Shown here in pieces: positions 48,101-58,286 of a DNA stretch of 64,000 nt (positions are counted from its first letter, which is position 1; the number at the start of each line of letters is the position of its first letter). A program made the position numbers and the translations under genes. The notes below the pieces were generated by a model. It saw only the letters and a list, made by a program, of their open reading frames with translations. It made no database searches and was not told the origin of the DNA. This DNA comes from Pycnococcus provasolii (Eukaryota > Chlorophyta > Pseudoscourfieldiophyceae > Pseudoscourfieldiales), in contig CP150578.1 of NCBI GenBank assembly GCA_049487715.1, forward strand, positions 434,001-498,000, read 5' to 3'.

Positions 48101-50073
48101 GTGAAAGTGATGACGCGCACGACGCCGTTGGCACGGCTCCGCCGCCGCTTCCCGAGATTGCATGTCTGTCGACCCACGGTGCAATCACATCTTGCGTTGA
48201 AACACTAGGCACGTACCAGCGCCGCATCTTCCGGCGCTGCCGAGGACTGGAGCGCAGCAAGCTCGCGTTGGCAGGGCGATGTCTCTACGACACTAGTTTC
48301 ATGGGACACGAAGTCCCACTCAGTCGATTCGGCACGGCAACAACACCGGCAATGTCGCCGCAGAGCTTGAATGGTGCCGCCGGAAACGGTGCAAAGGTTG
48401 CAACAGCCACCGCCGTCCCTCCTCCAGCAGCGAATGGCGGGGTGTCGTCAGCTGCGCGCGCATCGGCACCTGCGCCTAGCGATAGTTCCACTTCGTCAGC
48501 AGCCGCCGCGTCAGGTGGACTGGCGGTGGTTGTGAGCGTCACCTGCTCGTACGGCACGCGCTGTTTCAAGGTGTGGGCAGACGACCCAATATCTCGCGTT
48601 ACCGTTGCGTGGAATGACCGAGCACGACGCGAGGGATGGCTTGATGATCACAAATCTCACACATTTATGTGCAGCGGCCGACCACTCGCACCGGAGGCTG
48701 GTGCAACCGCACGAAGTCTAGGTGCAATCCGGAAGGGAAGCCCTGCTCCGCTGAATGCCAATGGCAGCAGCTTGGAGCTCTCCGTGGTGTTTGACGATCC
48801 TAAGGCTGAGCGACTCGCCGTTGAAAGTCTCGCTGCGGCCATCGAGGGAGGTATCGACCCGTCAGCCTTTGACGAAGATGCAGAGAGGAAAAAACGTAAG
48901 GCTGAACGGAGAAAGGCGCGCAAGGCGGAAGCAAAGGCGGAAGCGCGTGAACAGGAGGAGCAAGAACGGCTGCAGCGCGAAAAGGAAGAACAGGAGCGAG
49001 AACGCAAGGCTGCTGAGGAGGCTGAGCAAGAACGTCGTCGTAAGGCTGTTGAGGAGGAGAAGCGCAAGGCTGAGGAGGAGGAGAGAAGGCGAAAAGCGGC
49101 TGCTGAGGAGGAGAAGAGACGCAAGGCTGAGGAGATCAAGAAACTCAAGAAAGCTGCTGAAGAGGAAAAGAAAAGACGAAAGGCAGAGTTTGAGGCGGAA
49201 AAGAAGAGGCGTAAGGCGGCTGCCGCTGAGGAGGAGAAGAAGCGCAAGGCTGCTTCCGCGGAGGAGGAGAAGAAGCGCAAGGCGGCTGCCGCGGAGGAGG
49301 AGAAGAAGCGCAAGGCTGCTGCCGCTGAGGAGGAGAAGAGACGTAAGGCTGCTGCCGCTGAGGAGGACAAGAGGCGTAAGGCTGCGGCTGCGGCGGCTGC
49401 GGCTGCTGCCGAGGAGGAAAGAAAGCGCAAAGAAGCTGAGGATCGCAAGCGCAAGGCTGCTGCTGCCGAGGAGGACAGAAAACGCAAAGCGGCAGAGGTG
49501 GAGGCGGAGAGACGTGCACGTCTCGCAAATCGCCGTGCCGCCACTAGCATGGGAAGCGCTCCAATGCCCGATGCGATGCCCACTCGACACGCCCATGTTG
49601 CTCCTAGTGCTGCTGCTCTTCCAGCGCATGGTGCTCACATGGCACATGCTCGTATGCCGCCGTCTCAGATGTGGCACGCACATTCGCCGGCGTCACATGC
49701 GCCGCCTGTGCAGATGGCACCACGTCAAGTTTGGCGCTCGCGACAGGTCACGCAACCTGCGCCGCCACCTTCAGCGCCGCCGCCGATTCCCCCTCCACCC
49801 GTTAACGTTCCGATGGCGTACAACATGCCGCCGGCGCCGCAGGCACAGCCACAGCCACATCCGCAGCCGCTGCCGCAGCCGCAGCCGCAGCCTACTCAGC
49901 CACCGCAATCGCAGCCTGGCTCCATCTGGGGCTGGGGCTGGGGTGGTGCGGCGACGGCACCGGCACCGGCGACTACAGTTCACCACACGATGGCAGTTCC
50001 TGCAGCTCCACCCGCGACTGCGCCAGAAGTGAGCGACACGCCGCAAGGTCTTTCGCTCGATTTCCTCGACTGA
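45154..50073 (+). CDS. 1580-aa protein: acidic N-terminus, Cys-rich/ankyrin-like core, ubiquitin-like domain, long charged helix, Pro/Gln tail
   Basis: Predicted exons 45154-45189, 45317-45622 and 45673-50073; introns 127 bp (GTATGC...CAG) and 50 bp (GTGTCA...CAG). Splicing gives MQSVHSSINYSK-WDKLAVD then SSDDD, a sensible start, and resolves the frame shift at the ACG repeat. The core (about residues 200-600) is Cys-rich with ankyrin-like segments (PSVALLLLEQGCNP, PPLFYAARRGG). Near 1066-1170 VTCSYGTRCFKVWADDPIS... CSGRPL looks ubiquitin-like. Residues ~1180-1400 are a repetitive charged helix of EEEKKRKAAAA units. The tail is Pro/Gln-rich (PQAQPQPHPQP). Family unknown. A start at 45006 in another frame is less likely. 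It may be a scaffold or chaperone cofactor. Confidence 0.75.
49200..49500 (+). repeat. Coding repeat of EEEKKRKAAA units
   Basis: About eight units of GCTGCCGCTGAGGAGGAGAA-type sequence (24-30 nt each), encoding a stable single alpha helix with i/i+4 Glu-Lys pairs. Unit number probably varies between strains. Confidence 0.85.
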
Positions 50074-50189
50074 CTTTTGTGTACATGGTGACCCGCCTCG
50101 TTTTTTTGTTTTTAACAAGAGAAAAAAGTTTGTATTACACTAAGATGCTCATTCGATAATGAAACGACTTCTGTCCAACGGTTGTCCAT

Positions 50190-51092
50190 TCATGCTGCTA
50201 CATTCAGCTGCTTGGCGAGCGCGTCGCGATCGGCGCGCATATCCTTCGCATTGGGAAGGAGCCGGCAAACCTCCTCCATTGCGGTCAACGCGTCGTCAAG
50301 CTTCCCGAGTGACTGGCATGCCTTTGCGCGCCTGTAGTGCGCCTTCGCGTTGTTTGGCGCCACCTTGATCGCGGCGAGTGCATCCTCGAGCGCGGCGTCC
50401 GCGTCCCCGAGCTTAAGGTGGCACAACGAGCGATTTGCAAGGACGGCGTCGTCGTTGGGCACGAGCGCAAGTGCGCGCGAGTAGCTTTGCAGTGCTTGCG
50501 GCACGTGACCCTGCTTGAAGAATAAGCTGCCAGCTTCGCGCTCCTGCCTTGCTCGGCTCGTGACCGCGGCGATCTGCTCCGGCCGTTGCTCATCCATCGC
50601 CTGGTTCGCCGCAGCGTCGTCCTTGGCGGCGCCCTCTGTGTCCCCAAGCATGAGACGCACCATGCCACGTTGCGCTAGGAGGTCGGGCTGGTCCGGCACG
50701 AGCTCGAGCGCCGCGGTGTACTCGTCGTTCGCCCTGGCCCAGTCGCGCGCCGCGTACGCCTCGTCCCCACGCTGCCTTGCGCACGCCGCCTCAGCGCGCG
50801 AGGCAGGCGCTGCGCTAGCAAGCGCCTCAAGCGCCTTGGCCGCACGTCCGTCCTCCTCCGCGCCACGGTTTTCGCCGAGACGTAGCCGCACGAGCGCACG
50901 GTTCGCGTGCGTCGTTCGCAGCAAGTCTGAGACACCCACCTCCGTGATTGAGCACTCTTGCAGCATACCTAAGGCGCGTGTGTACATGGCTTCAATGTCG
51001 CGCACGCTCGACGCGTCGTCCCAGCGGACTCCTTGCTCGAGAGCGCGCGCGGACGCAACCGCCTCCTCGGCGCTGATGAGCGCGTCGGACAT
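50190..51092 (-). CDS. TPR protein
   Basis: A 300-residue protein made of tetratricopeptide repeats. Clear C-terminal units: AGSLFFKQGHVPQALQSYSR followed by ALALVPNDDAVLANRSLCHL, then KLGDADAALEDALAAIKVAP, then AHYRRAKACQSLGKLDDALT. An earlier pair covers EAYAARDWARANDEYTAALE with AQRGMVRLMLGD. The family resembles Hsp70/Hsp90 co-chaperones (STI1, TTC-type), but the carboxylate-clamp residues cannot be judged by eye with confidence. No signal or membrane segment. The ATG at 51092 is chosen over 51152, since the extra residues are leader-like. A reverse TGTAA (TTACA) lies downstream of the stop at about 50135. Confidence 0.88.
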   Translation of the reverse strand: MSDALISAEEAVASARALEQGVRWDDASSVRDIEAMYTRALGMLQECSITEVGVSDLLRTTHANRALVRLRLGENRGAEEDGRAAKALEALASAAPASRAEAACARQRGDEAYAARDWARANDEYTAALELVPDQPDLLAQRGMVRLMLGDTEGAAKDDAAANQAMDEQRPEQIAAVTSRARQEREAGSLFFKQGHVPQALQSYSRALALVPNDDAVLANRSLCHLKLGDADAALEDALAAIKVAPNNAKAHYRRAKACQSLGKLDDALTAMEEVCRLLPNAKDMRADRDALAKQLNVAA

Positions 51093-51419
51093 GACGGGCG
51101 AGGATTTCGAGAGTAGGATGAGGCGGATGAGGCGGATGGAGGGGCGGGTCATCGACGTTCGACCTCGAGGGGATCCCGATCGAAGGCTTATTCTCCTGTA
51201 ATAACCATCACATGACCGATCGAAGGTTTTTTAACGTGACGCATCTACCCTGAAATGTCCCATCCTCGGCTCGCTTCCCGTCCTTGCGAAGGCGGAGGGG
51301 CGGAACCTGTTTTCACCTACAGCGGATGTCGCAACAACTTCTCCTGATGTCACCAACAGCACTGATTTCAAGGCACAAAAAAATTGGAATGGTTTAAAGA
51401 TAAATTTTAAGAATCATCC
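51093..51419. other. Intergenic, GGGATCCC palindrome
   Basis: About 330 bp, no gene. GGGATCCC at 51170-51177, and CGATCGAAGG occurs twice (51176 and 51217). Confidence 0.55.
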
Positions 51420-53927
51420 TTAGCGGATGGCGATGCCGATGACACTCACAGCAAGCAAGGTGAATGTCGAAACCGCGTTGTTCAACGCCGACGATGTGGC
51501 CGGCGATCCGCCGGTCGTTGATGGCGTTTCTTTAGGCGTGGTTGTGGATGGCGACGAACCGCTCGTCGTTGACGCGGTTGAGGGCGCGTCTGTTGTCGGC
51601 GCCTGTGTCGTGGTCGGCGTCGGCAGCGTCGTGGTCGTTGGTGCTGTCACCAATTCCTCGCGCTTCTTCACATCGATTTCGCACAACGTTCCTGCAAAGC
51701 CGTCTGGGCACGTGCACGTGAAGCCCACACTCCAGATATTGGAACACTTCCCGCCATTCATGCACACCTCGGGAAGGCACTTGTGGCAAAGGTACCCCGT
51801 CATCAGCAGCATGTCGTTGTTGAACGTGTTCAGGTCACCGTACCCAGTGTCCGTCTTAACAATCTCGTCAGGATTGCCATAGCACGTCTCGCGCGACATG
51901 CCGTACTGCTCACCAAGGCACATGTCACTTATGTTGCCGTAGCCACAGTCGTGAGCAATGTGATTGATCTCATACCCAAGCCTCGTCGCGTTCTCAGGAA
52001 GTGCGGGGCACTGCATCGACACCTCGTCAGGAACGGGGAAGGCGGGTGGCGTGCCAACCGGAATATCCGCCTGCGCACACGGCTCAGACGCTACGAGCAT
52101 GAAAATTTCGCCATTCTTGCCACCAGCAACGTACAGCTTTCCCGCGTCGTCGATCGCAAGTCCCTGGAGGCCACGTATGCCGGTGGCTACACGCGCAACC
52201 TCCTTGCCTGTGGGCAGCTCGAGCGCAATGATGTCTCCACTCGCATAGTCGACGACAATCAGATGATGCTCTGTGATAACGGCACCTGCGGGTGTGCCGA
52301 GATTCTCGGCGAACGTTGCATGGCTCGTGCACCCGTACACGCTGTACTCGAACGTAGTCTCTGGCGAGCTCCAGATGCTGTAGTTGCCATAGAAATCCTC
52401 CCTCGCAGGCCCTTCGAAGCGTCCAGACTGCACGTCGACGGCGACCACTCGTCCGGCATCAGAGTCAACAATGAACAGGCGCTTCGAGCTGGCATCGTAC
52501 GTCAAGTGCGACACAACACCAGGCACGCGTCCGACGAGCACGTCCGTGTACCGTCTCACCGCGGCCATCGAGTGGTCGAGCGACCCTGGCCCGTGCGGTT
52601 GCTCGAAATCGTACCTGATGAGCATCGACACCTTTCCATCGTAGCGCGCGTCGAGAGGGTCGTACGCCTGCGCAACAGCCCAGTAGACGTTGTCGTGCGT
52701 TGTCCCAGAGTCGTGCTCGTGCACGATGCCAACGCAGAACGGTGCGGCGTGCAGCATGTCATCGTGCCAGAAGAAGCAGCTCTCGTCGGGCGTGCCATCG
52801 AGAGCAGCGCTCGGTCGATCGTCCGGACACGGCTTTCCGTCTGACGTCACGACCTGCGGGTGTGATTCGTGGCTGTCGTACAGCGTCGGCCCCATGAAGT
52901 AGTTGGGTACGTCCTGGTAGTGGTAGTTGTTTTCCGCCTCCTGGCACGTCGCAAAGTTGCCGCGCTCGTCGAATGAGAAGGCTGCGATGTTCGCCATGTA
53001 GTGGTACGGCGCCCGATCGCGGCGCGTCACGCCCGTGATGTTCGAGGCATTGGATATGTCCAGCAGCAGCATGAGTTCCGTGTCGTTCATGGCGACCCAC
53101 AGCTCCTTCGTCTGCGGGTGAAATGAGATGTCACGCGGGTTGCGCACGTGCGCTTTCAAGGCTGGCTTGATGGGAAGCGGCGTAAGCTTGGCCGCGCTGG
53201 GCTTTGCACCAAACGAAGGAACGCACGTTCCAGAGCTGTACGTCGTTTGCTGCGTGGGAGAGTCGTCGGGGGTTGCGGTGGTGTCGGTCTTCTTCGTTGT
53301 CGGCGGACCTTCTTGGATTCTCTTGTCCATAAGGTCTCGCACGGACTTTTCAAGCAGCGTGAAGTTTGCTGCAGGGAAGCGCGCGTGCACCCTGAGGTCG
53401 ACGTCAAGCACGACGTATTCTGGGTGCGCGTTGGTGAAGAATGTGTAGTGCAAGTTCCTGTTGCTGTCGTCGACGACGTTAACCGGCGTCGTGACGTTTG
53501 ACATGCCTCGTTTTCCCCACGCCTCGCATATGTGGCCGTTGACGCCTCCCTTAAGGCTTGCCACGAAGTGCGGCTTCACCTTGGGGTCGTAGTACACCTG
53601 CTGCAGGAGGTCGTACACCTGCTGGTACGTGGGGAAGTCCTGCCTTCCCGGCGTGCATCCCGTGTAGAACGTGCCGACGACGGTGACGTACATTTCATTA
53701 TTTTGCGCGTTGGCGTGGTGCAGGTCGCTGAGCTTGAAGTCTTGTACAGAGGGTGGGAAGCACACTTTGCGCGTGTGGTGCAGCTGCTCCACGCGGTCGA
53801 CGACGGTGTCTACGTCGTACGGCAGGTGGCAGGTATCCGTGGCGAGGCACGGCGCGCGCGCGTACGTGCGTTGCAAGAGCACACTAAGGAGGGCTAACGC
53901 GAGCATCCGAGCCGACGCGACGGGCAT
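51420..53927 (-). CDS. Secreted NHL-like beta-propeller/EGF protein, probable GPI anchor
   Basis: An 835-residue protein. A signal peptide is at ~1-23 (MLALALLSVLLQ). The N-terminal domain (~25-200) is followed by a Thr/Pro/Asp linker, then NHL/SMP-type propeller repeats (NPRDISFHPQTKELWVAM, SHLTYDASSKRLFIVDSDAG, IRGLQGLAIDDAGKLYVAGG). One EGF domain follows (CMNGGKCSNIWSVGFTCTCP, then DGFAGTLCE). The tail is Thr/Ser/Pro-rich and ends in a hydrophobic GPI-type signal. The frame is open upstream to 54509, but the signal peptide at 53927 decides the start. Likely a cell-surface or secreted adhesion/enzyme protein. No catalytic motif recognised. It shares its stalk-and-anchor design with the gene at 4988-6226. 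Confidence 0.83.
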   Translation of the reverse strand: MPVASARMLALALLSVLLQRTYARAPCLATDTCHLPYDVDTVVDRVEQLHHTRKVCFPPSVQDFKLSDLHHANAQNNEMYVTVVGTFYTGCTPGRQDFPTYQQVYDLLQQVYYDPKVKPHFVASLKGGVNGHICEAWGKRGMSNVTTPVNVVDDSNRNLHYTFFTNAHPEYVVLDVDLRVHARFPAANFTLLEKSVRDLMDKRIQEGPPTTKKTDTTATPDDSPTQQTTYSSGTCVPSFGAKPSAAKLTPLPIKPALKAHVRNPRDISFHPQTKELWVAMNDTELMLLLDISNASNITGVTRRDRAPYHYMANIAAFSFDERGNFATCQEAENNYHYQDVPNYFMGPTLYDSHESHPQVVTSDGKPCPDDRPSAALDGTPDESCFFWHDDMLHAAPFCVGIVHEHDSGTTHDNVYWAVAQAYDPLDARYDGKVSMLIRYDFEQPHGPGSLDHSMAAVRRYTDVLVGRVPGVVSHLTYDASSKRLFIVDSDAGRVVAVDVQSGRFEGPAREDFYGNYSIWSSPETTFEYSVYGCTSHATFAENLGTPAGAVITEHHLIVVDYASGDIIALELPTGKEVARVATGIRGLQGLAIDDAGKLYVAGGKNGEIFMLVASEPCAQADIPVGTPPAFPVPDEVSMQCPALPENATRLGYEINHIAHDCGYGNISDMCLGEQYGMSRETCYGNPDEIVKTDTGYGDLNTFNNDMLLMTGYLCHKCLPEVCMNGGKCSNIWSVGFTCTCPDGFAGTLCEIDVKKREELVTAPTTTTLPTPTTTQAPTTDAPSTASTTSGSSPSTTTPKETPSTTGGSPATSSALNNAVSTFTLLAVSVIGIAIR

Positions 53928-54833
53928 GGCGAGTTGTGGAAGGAGTGAGGGAGGGCGTCGACTCTGTGGCGGAAAAGCGGCCACCTGGGACCTGACCAGT
54001 CGTGGGGGAGGGGGGAGGGAGCGGGAGCAGGACTGGTAGTCAGTCGCCTTATTCCCCTCCCCTCCCCTCTCCCGGAGGTTGACGTCACGTCCTGACACAC
54101 ACCAGTGCACCAGTGACCAGTCCAGGCCCAGGACAGCCCAGGACCCGGGCAAGCCAGCCACACCTTCGCCCATAGTAATAGGTACTGATGGCAGATGCCC
54201 GAGGAAGCTTGTGGTTGTGGTTGCCGTTTCCCCTCGCCCTTTGCCCAGGGAGGTCCCTGGCCCACCGCCCACCGGCACTCCTCCTCGGCCTCGGCTGCCC
54301 AGTTGTGGTTTTCTACCTCGGTGCCGTGCTCCTTCCTCTTCGCTTCCGCTTCTCTGCATTCGTCTGTGCCGTTTTGGTCTTTTGGATTGGTTCCGCCTTG
54401 TGCTTCCGTAACAGAGATGGTCAAGTTCCCTTCGCTTGGCAAATTGGTGTTGCACATCCCCGCCACCTTGTTGGCTGGTTTCGTTGTTTCGTGACAGCCC
54501 GGGCGGCATGTTAAATTCGGAAAAAAATACCTTACCCCTTCCTACGGCCTGCGGGGTGGTGCATGCCGTATTCAGGCGTCACAGGCTCTCCTCCTCGAGG
54601 GCGAAGCGTAGTGGTGTGGTGGCGACGACAACCCATGACAACAAGCGCAAGTGGAGCTCCACACGCCGGACGAAATCACGAAAAACAAACAAAAAGTGAC
54701 TTGATGGTAGTAGCGTTGAAATCATCAGTGACATATACAAAAACGCGCTGTTCAATGGACGACCGTTGAACAGAGAAAAGTACATTCCATCATTGAATGG
54801 GCAATCTTATTAGAACATTACAGTATCGCGAGC
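53928..54833. other. Intergenic region, no supported gene
   Basis: About 900 bp. Purine-rich tract GGGGGAGGGGGGAGGGAGCGG (54005-54025) opposite a C-rich one (54055-54075), otherwise no recognisable feature. Open frames on both strands are of unnatural composition. Reverse TGTAA at about 54817 belongs to the next gene. Confidence 0.5.
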
Positions 54834-55646
54834 TTATGGATTCACGGACAAACTCGTCCATCCTCCGACTACTTCATTGAGCTGATCGCCGGGAAGAACG
54901 GAAAGGGCGCGTGACTTTGCATCCGCACAGCCGTCGCGGTAGTGCACGGAGCGCGTCTGCGGGTTACCTTTCAGCGTGAGATGGTCGACGTAGCTCGGAA
55001 CGACGAGCGCGTAGACGAAATTCTCACTCACGCCGTCCTCGTCGCATTCCTTCTCCGCCACCTCCCCACTCCCCAGCGGCGCTTTCGGATGAGCCCAGTC
55101 GAACTGCTCACGCGCACCTTCACTCATCGCCTTCCAGAGGCTTCGGCGCAGCTTCACGAGGTCGGACGCGCTCGGGGGCAAGTTGTCGCTCACCTCGCGT
55201 ATGCCGTCGGCGGCAACCTGCGGCGACGTTTCGTCTCCACCCACAAGAAAGCACCGTCCTTGTATGCGAAGCTGCTCGCGTGACTCGGGAAAGTACCAGC
55301 ATATTTCTGTCGCAATGTTCTGTGAGAGCTGTTGCATTTTTTCGCTTCTCCGGTCCGTGCAGAACACAAGGTCGTCCGTAAGCCTCTGCGGTTTCTTGAG
55401 CTCTCTTCTGAGTCCACGGTACACGACCGTTCGACACCGCGGCGTTCCGTCGGCAGCGACAGTCGCGAGCTGGATGTACTTGGCGTATGGCAGTTTTCTG
55501 TTTTTTGCGACGTTCCTCTCAAGCGTCGCAATCCACCGAGGCCGAGGCGTTTCTTCGTTCGCGCCATGAGCACCACCTGCGTCCTCGTTTGGATCATCGG
55601 CGGCGGCTGCAATGTCCGCGTACCCCGGTTCTTTGCTTGTCGCCAT
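54834..55646 (-). CDS. Pyridoxamine-phosphate-oxidase-like FMN-binding protein (Alr4036 type)
   Basis: A 270-residue protein with the split-barrel PNPOx fold. YIQLATVAADGTPRCRTVVY then RGL, LVFCTDRRSEKMQQL, CWYFPESREQLRIQGRCFLV and a C-terminal tail. The RTVVYR and TDRRSEK blocks are FMN-contact regions in the family. It is the Alr4036-type group rather than true PdxH, since the PdxH C-terminal R-L-x-P-xx-E block is not seen. Substrate unknown. The start at 55646 gives an Ala/Asp leader; the frame is open to 55790, and the extra 48 residues are Arg/Thr/Ser-rich and could be a targeting peptide. Divergent from the RRM gene. Confidence 0.85.
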   Translation of the reverse strand: MATSKEPGYADIAAAADDPNEDAGGAHGANEETPRPRWIATLERNVAKNRKLPYAKYIQLATVAADGTPRCRTVVYRGLRRELKKPQRLTDDLVFCTDRRSEKMQQLSQNIATEICWYFPESREQLRIQGRCFLVGGDETSPQVAADGIREVSDNLPPSASDLVKLRRSLWKAMSEGAREQFDWAHPKAPLGSGEVAEKECDEDGVSENFVYALVVPSYVDHLTLKGNPQTRSVHYRDGCADAKSRALSVLPGDQLNEVVGGWTSLSVNP

Positions 55647-56487
55647 TCGAAACGTACTAGAGCGGTAAAACCCACGGTTTGAAAAACCACAAAGCCACTT
55701 TTGTGCCCGTATGGATGTGGGTCGAGTGGTAGGGTGAGTGTACAGGCGTGTGCAAGCTAGCTTCATGCGCGGAGATGAGACGGCATGCAAGGCAAGGGAG
55801 TGGGGAAGGGGAAGGGAAGGGAGGGGAAAAGTCTGTGGCGCAGATTACCCGGTAGATTCGATGAGACGCCGAGAGAGAGCCCGAGGGAATAGGGGTTAGG
55901 GGTTTGCCCGTAACCCCCAAACTGGAACTGGAGTAGACTGTAGAGTCCTTTAGCATTTAGGGGTCTCCCCTCTCCCCAGGGCCCCGGGGGCAATAATAGC
56001 AGGCTGGCAGGGGACCCCCTTTCCTTTTACATTTCCTTTTCCGAAGTTAGGAAAGTAGGGGTTAGCATGCTGAGCATCTAACGTATCTTGTTTAGGGGTT
56101 GGCATGCAAGGGCATGTCTCCCGCCCTGGAGCCAGGGGGAGGTTGCCTCGTGCCCCCCCCGGCAGCCAGCGTTGAGATGGCATCCCCGGATTCCCCGCCC
56201 CCCGGGTGCCGGGGGATCATCAGCCCGCGGGGAGGGAGGGTTGGAGGATTGCTTGATTGGGGAGGGGTAGGTTCCCAACCATTCCTTCCTTCCTGCTGCA
56301 TGGGCCATCGTGCTGGATTTTGTCGATAAGCGAAATCTTTTGGCGAGTGGCATCCGAGTCACTCCCCTGTTCTCCCACTCCAGCACCCTCCCTCCCCCCC
56401 GTCCTCCGCCCTGCACCGCTGCCCTGCCCCTCCCCTCCCCGGCACAATAGCCCCTCTCACTTTGTGATTGTAGGTAGGCTCTGCACG
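55647..56487. promoter_or_regulatory. Divergent intergenic region, G/C-run rich
   Basis: About 840 bp. Contains GGGGTTAGGGGTTTG (55888-55905, telomere-like), CCCCTTTCC...GGGG complementary runs (55965-56040), and repeated CCCCCGG/GGGGG motifs (56140-56240) with CCCGGGTGCCGGGGG. No gene recognised. Confidence 0.45.
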
Positions 56488-58035
56488 ATGCCTCCTGTCG
56501 CCACCGACGACGGGCTTGGGCAAATGGGCTTGAGTGGGGGCACTGCGACACACGCACATCCACCTACTGGTGCACTTGCAGCCGGGGAGACGGCAGTTGG
56601 AGGCAGGGGCAGGAGACAGGTCTCCCCTTCCGCAGCGAGCAGAAGTGGTGGGGGTAATGGGGGCAATGCGGGTGCGGATACACGCACACACACACACACA
56701 CAGACGAGCCGCGATGTGGACGACAATATGAACTCGCCCGTCGCTGACGCCGATGCGGCGGCGGCTTCTGTACCCGCGTCAGGGAGCAGGCGGAATAAAG
56801 TGAAGGGAAAGTCGGCAGCGGTTGCGACGGCGGCGACAAACACGACGACGACGACGACGACGGCGACGGCGTCAGCGGCGGTGACAGAATCAGCAGCCGC
56901 CGCAGCCGCCGCAGCCGCCGCAGCCGCAGCGGCAGCGGCGGCAGCGGCAGACACATCACTGGCGAACCCGTCGTCCGCATCGGCCGCCGCCGCGGCAGCC
57001 GCCGCGGCGGCTCAGGCGGCCCAGGCGATGTTGAACCAGCAGCAGCAAGCTGGCACGGGTGTGCCTCAGTCACAACAGCCACGAAGCGTCTTCTTGGGCG
57101 GCATTCCTCCCGCGTTTCAGAACGAGGCGACGCTCACCGCGCACTTGGCTCCGCACGGCGAAGTGTCGAGCATCAAACTCCCACGCGAGCCAAGCACGGG
57201 CCTGCCTCGTGGATTTGCGTTTGCCACCATGGCGCGTGCGGAGGATGCCGCGCGGCTCGTGACGCTGGGCCGAATCGAGCTGGTGCCAGGTGTCAGCGTG
57301 GACGTCGGGCCAGCCGCGAAGGAGGTTGGTACCAAGGTGGGCTCTGTCGGGCCAAGGCATAGCCAGAGCACGGAAACGGAGCGTATCGTATTTCTAGGTG
57401 GCATACCGCTGACGGCAAACGAGCGCGACATCAAGTCTAGCGTTGAGGCGAAGCACGGCAGCGTGGTTGGCGTGAAAATGCCCAGAGATGCGAGTGGGCA
57501 GAGCCGAGGATTCTGCTTCGTTACAATGCAGAGTTCGATGGATGCCAATCGCATGATTCAGAGAAAGCATATCGAGGTGTCTGGCCGAACGGTGGACGTC
57601 GGGCCGCCGGCTCGCCGCGGTGACCGCAGCGGAGGCTCGAGCATTTCGAGCGTGGGCGCTAGCCGAGCGAGCGCGGGAGGTGGCGCAATGTGGCAGCCTC
57701 CCATGGGACCGTGGATCAATGCGCACGGAATTCCCATGATGATGGGCGGCAGCTTGCCACCTCCACCCGCGTGGAATCCAAGCAGCGATGCCGGCGGCTA
57801 CTTCGGCGCGATGGCTCCTGGCGCTGGGTACTACGGCGGTGCTGCAGCGGCCGCCGCGGCAGTGGCAGCCGCCCAGCAGAGCCCGTACCGCGGCAGTGCC
57901 GGCCTTTACGCCGCAAGCGCTGGCGGCCGAGGATTCTTCGGCCGCGGCGGAGGCAAGGGCGTGGGAGGCCGGCCGGCCGCCTCGTCGCCCCCGTTGCCCG
58001 GCTCTCCTCCGCCCCCTCCTCCTCCTGTAACTTGA
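56488..58035 (+). CDS. Two-RRM RNA-binding protein (hnRNP/Musashi-like layout)
   Basis: A 515-residue protein. The first ~195 residues are low complexity: His/Thr runs, poly-Thr, and two poly-Ala tracts of 20 and about 10. RRM1 at ~200-280: RNP2 VFLGGIPP, RNP1 RGFAFATM. RRM2 at ~300-375: RNP2 VFLGGIPL, RNP1 RGFCFVTM. The aromatic positions of RNP1 (F-x-F) are present. The tail is Gly/Ala/Pro-rich, with RGFFGRGGGKG resembling an RGG box. Paired VFLGGIP and tail composition fit hnRNP A/B or DAZAP-like factors in mRNA processing. The start is the ATG at 56488. TGTAA is at the end (58027). Poly-Ala is long enough to aggregate. Confidence 0.88.
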   Translation: MPPVATDDGLGQMGLSGGTATHAHPPTGALAAGETAVGGRGRRQVSPSAASRSGGGNGGNAGADTRTHTHTQTSRDVDDNMNSPVADADAAAASVPASGSRRNKVKGKSAAVATAATNTTTTTTTATASAAVTESAAAAAAAAAAAAAAAAAAADTSLANPSSASAAAAAAAAAAQAAQAMLNQQQQAGTGVPQSQQPRSVFLGGIPPAFQNEATLTAHLAPHGEVSSIKLPREPSTGLPRGFAFATMARAEDAARLVTLGRIELVPGVSVDVGPAAKEVGTKVGSVGPRHSQSTETERIVFLGGIPLTANERDIKSSVEAKHGSVVGVKMPRDASGQSRGFCFVTMQSSMDANRMIQRKHIEVSGRTVDVGPPARRGDRSGGSSISSVGASRASAGGGAMWQPPMGPWINAHGIPMMMGGSLPPPPAWNPSSDAGGYFGAMAPGAGYYGGAAAAAAAVAAAQQSPYRGSAGLYAASAGGRGFFGRGGGKGVGGRPAASSPPLPGSPPPPPPPVT

Positions 58036-58286
58036 TAGACTACCAATAATGATCTTTTACCAAACAACACAAACGAGCAAAACAAGTTTGTCGCATGGTG
58101 TCACACACAACACAGACTGACTGTGAGAGAGACAGACCCTTATGTCACCCCTCCTAGTTCTCTATGACCTAATTGAAGTAGGGTTTAGGGTTTTCCTCCG
58201 GCTGCCCGGGAAGTTCCCTCCCCAGTCCTTTTTCTGGATCCTCCCCCAGGTGCAGGTGCTCGGCGGCGCCGGAGCAGATCACCACC
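58036..58286. promoter_or_regulatory. Upstream region of P5A ATPase with telobox-like site
   Basis: TAGGGTTTAGGGTTTT at 58179-58194, close to the plant telobox AAACCCTA, about 100 bp before the ATG. No other feature. Confidence 0.5.

Noticed and set aside
48657-50032. Long frames on both strands over the charged-helix region of the 1580-aa gene
   Set aside because: Ser/Leu/Ala-rich or Arg-rich shadows of the EEEKKRKAAA repeat; the sense frame continues the gene.
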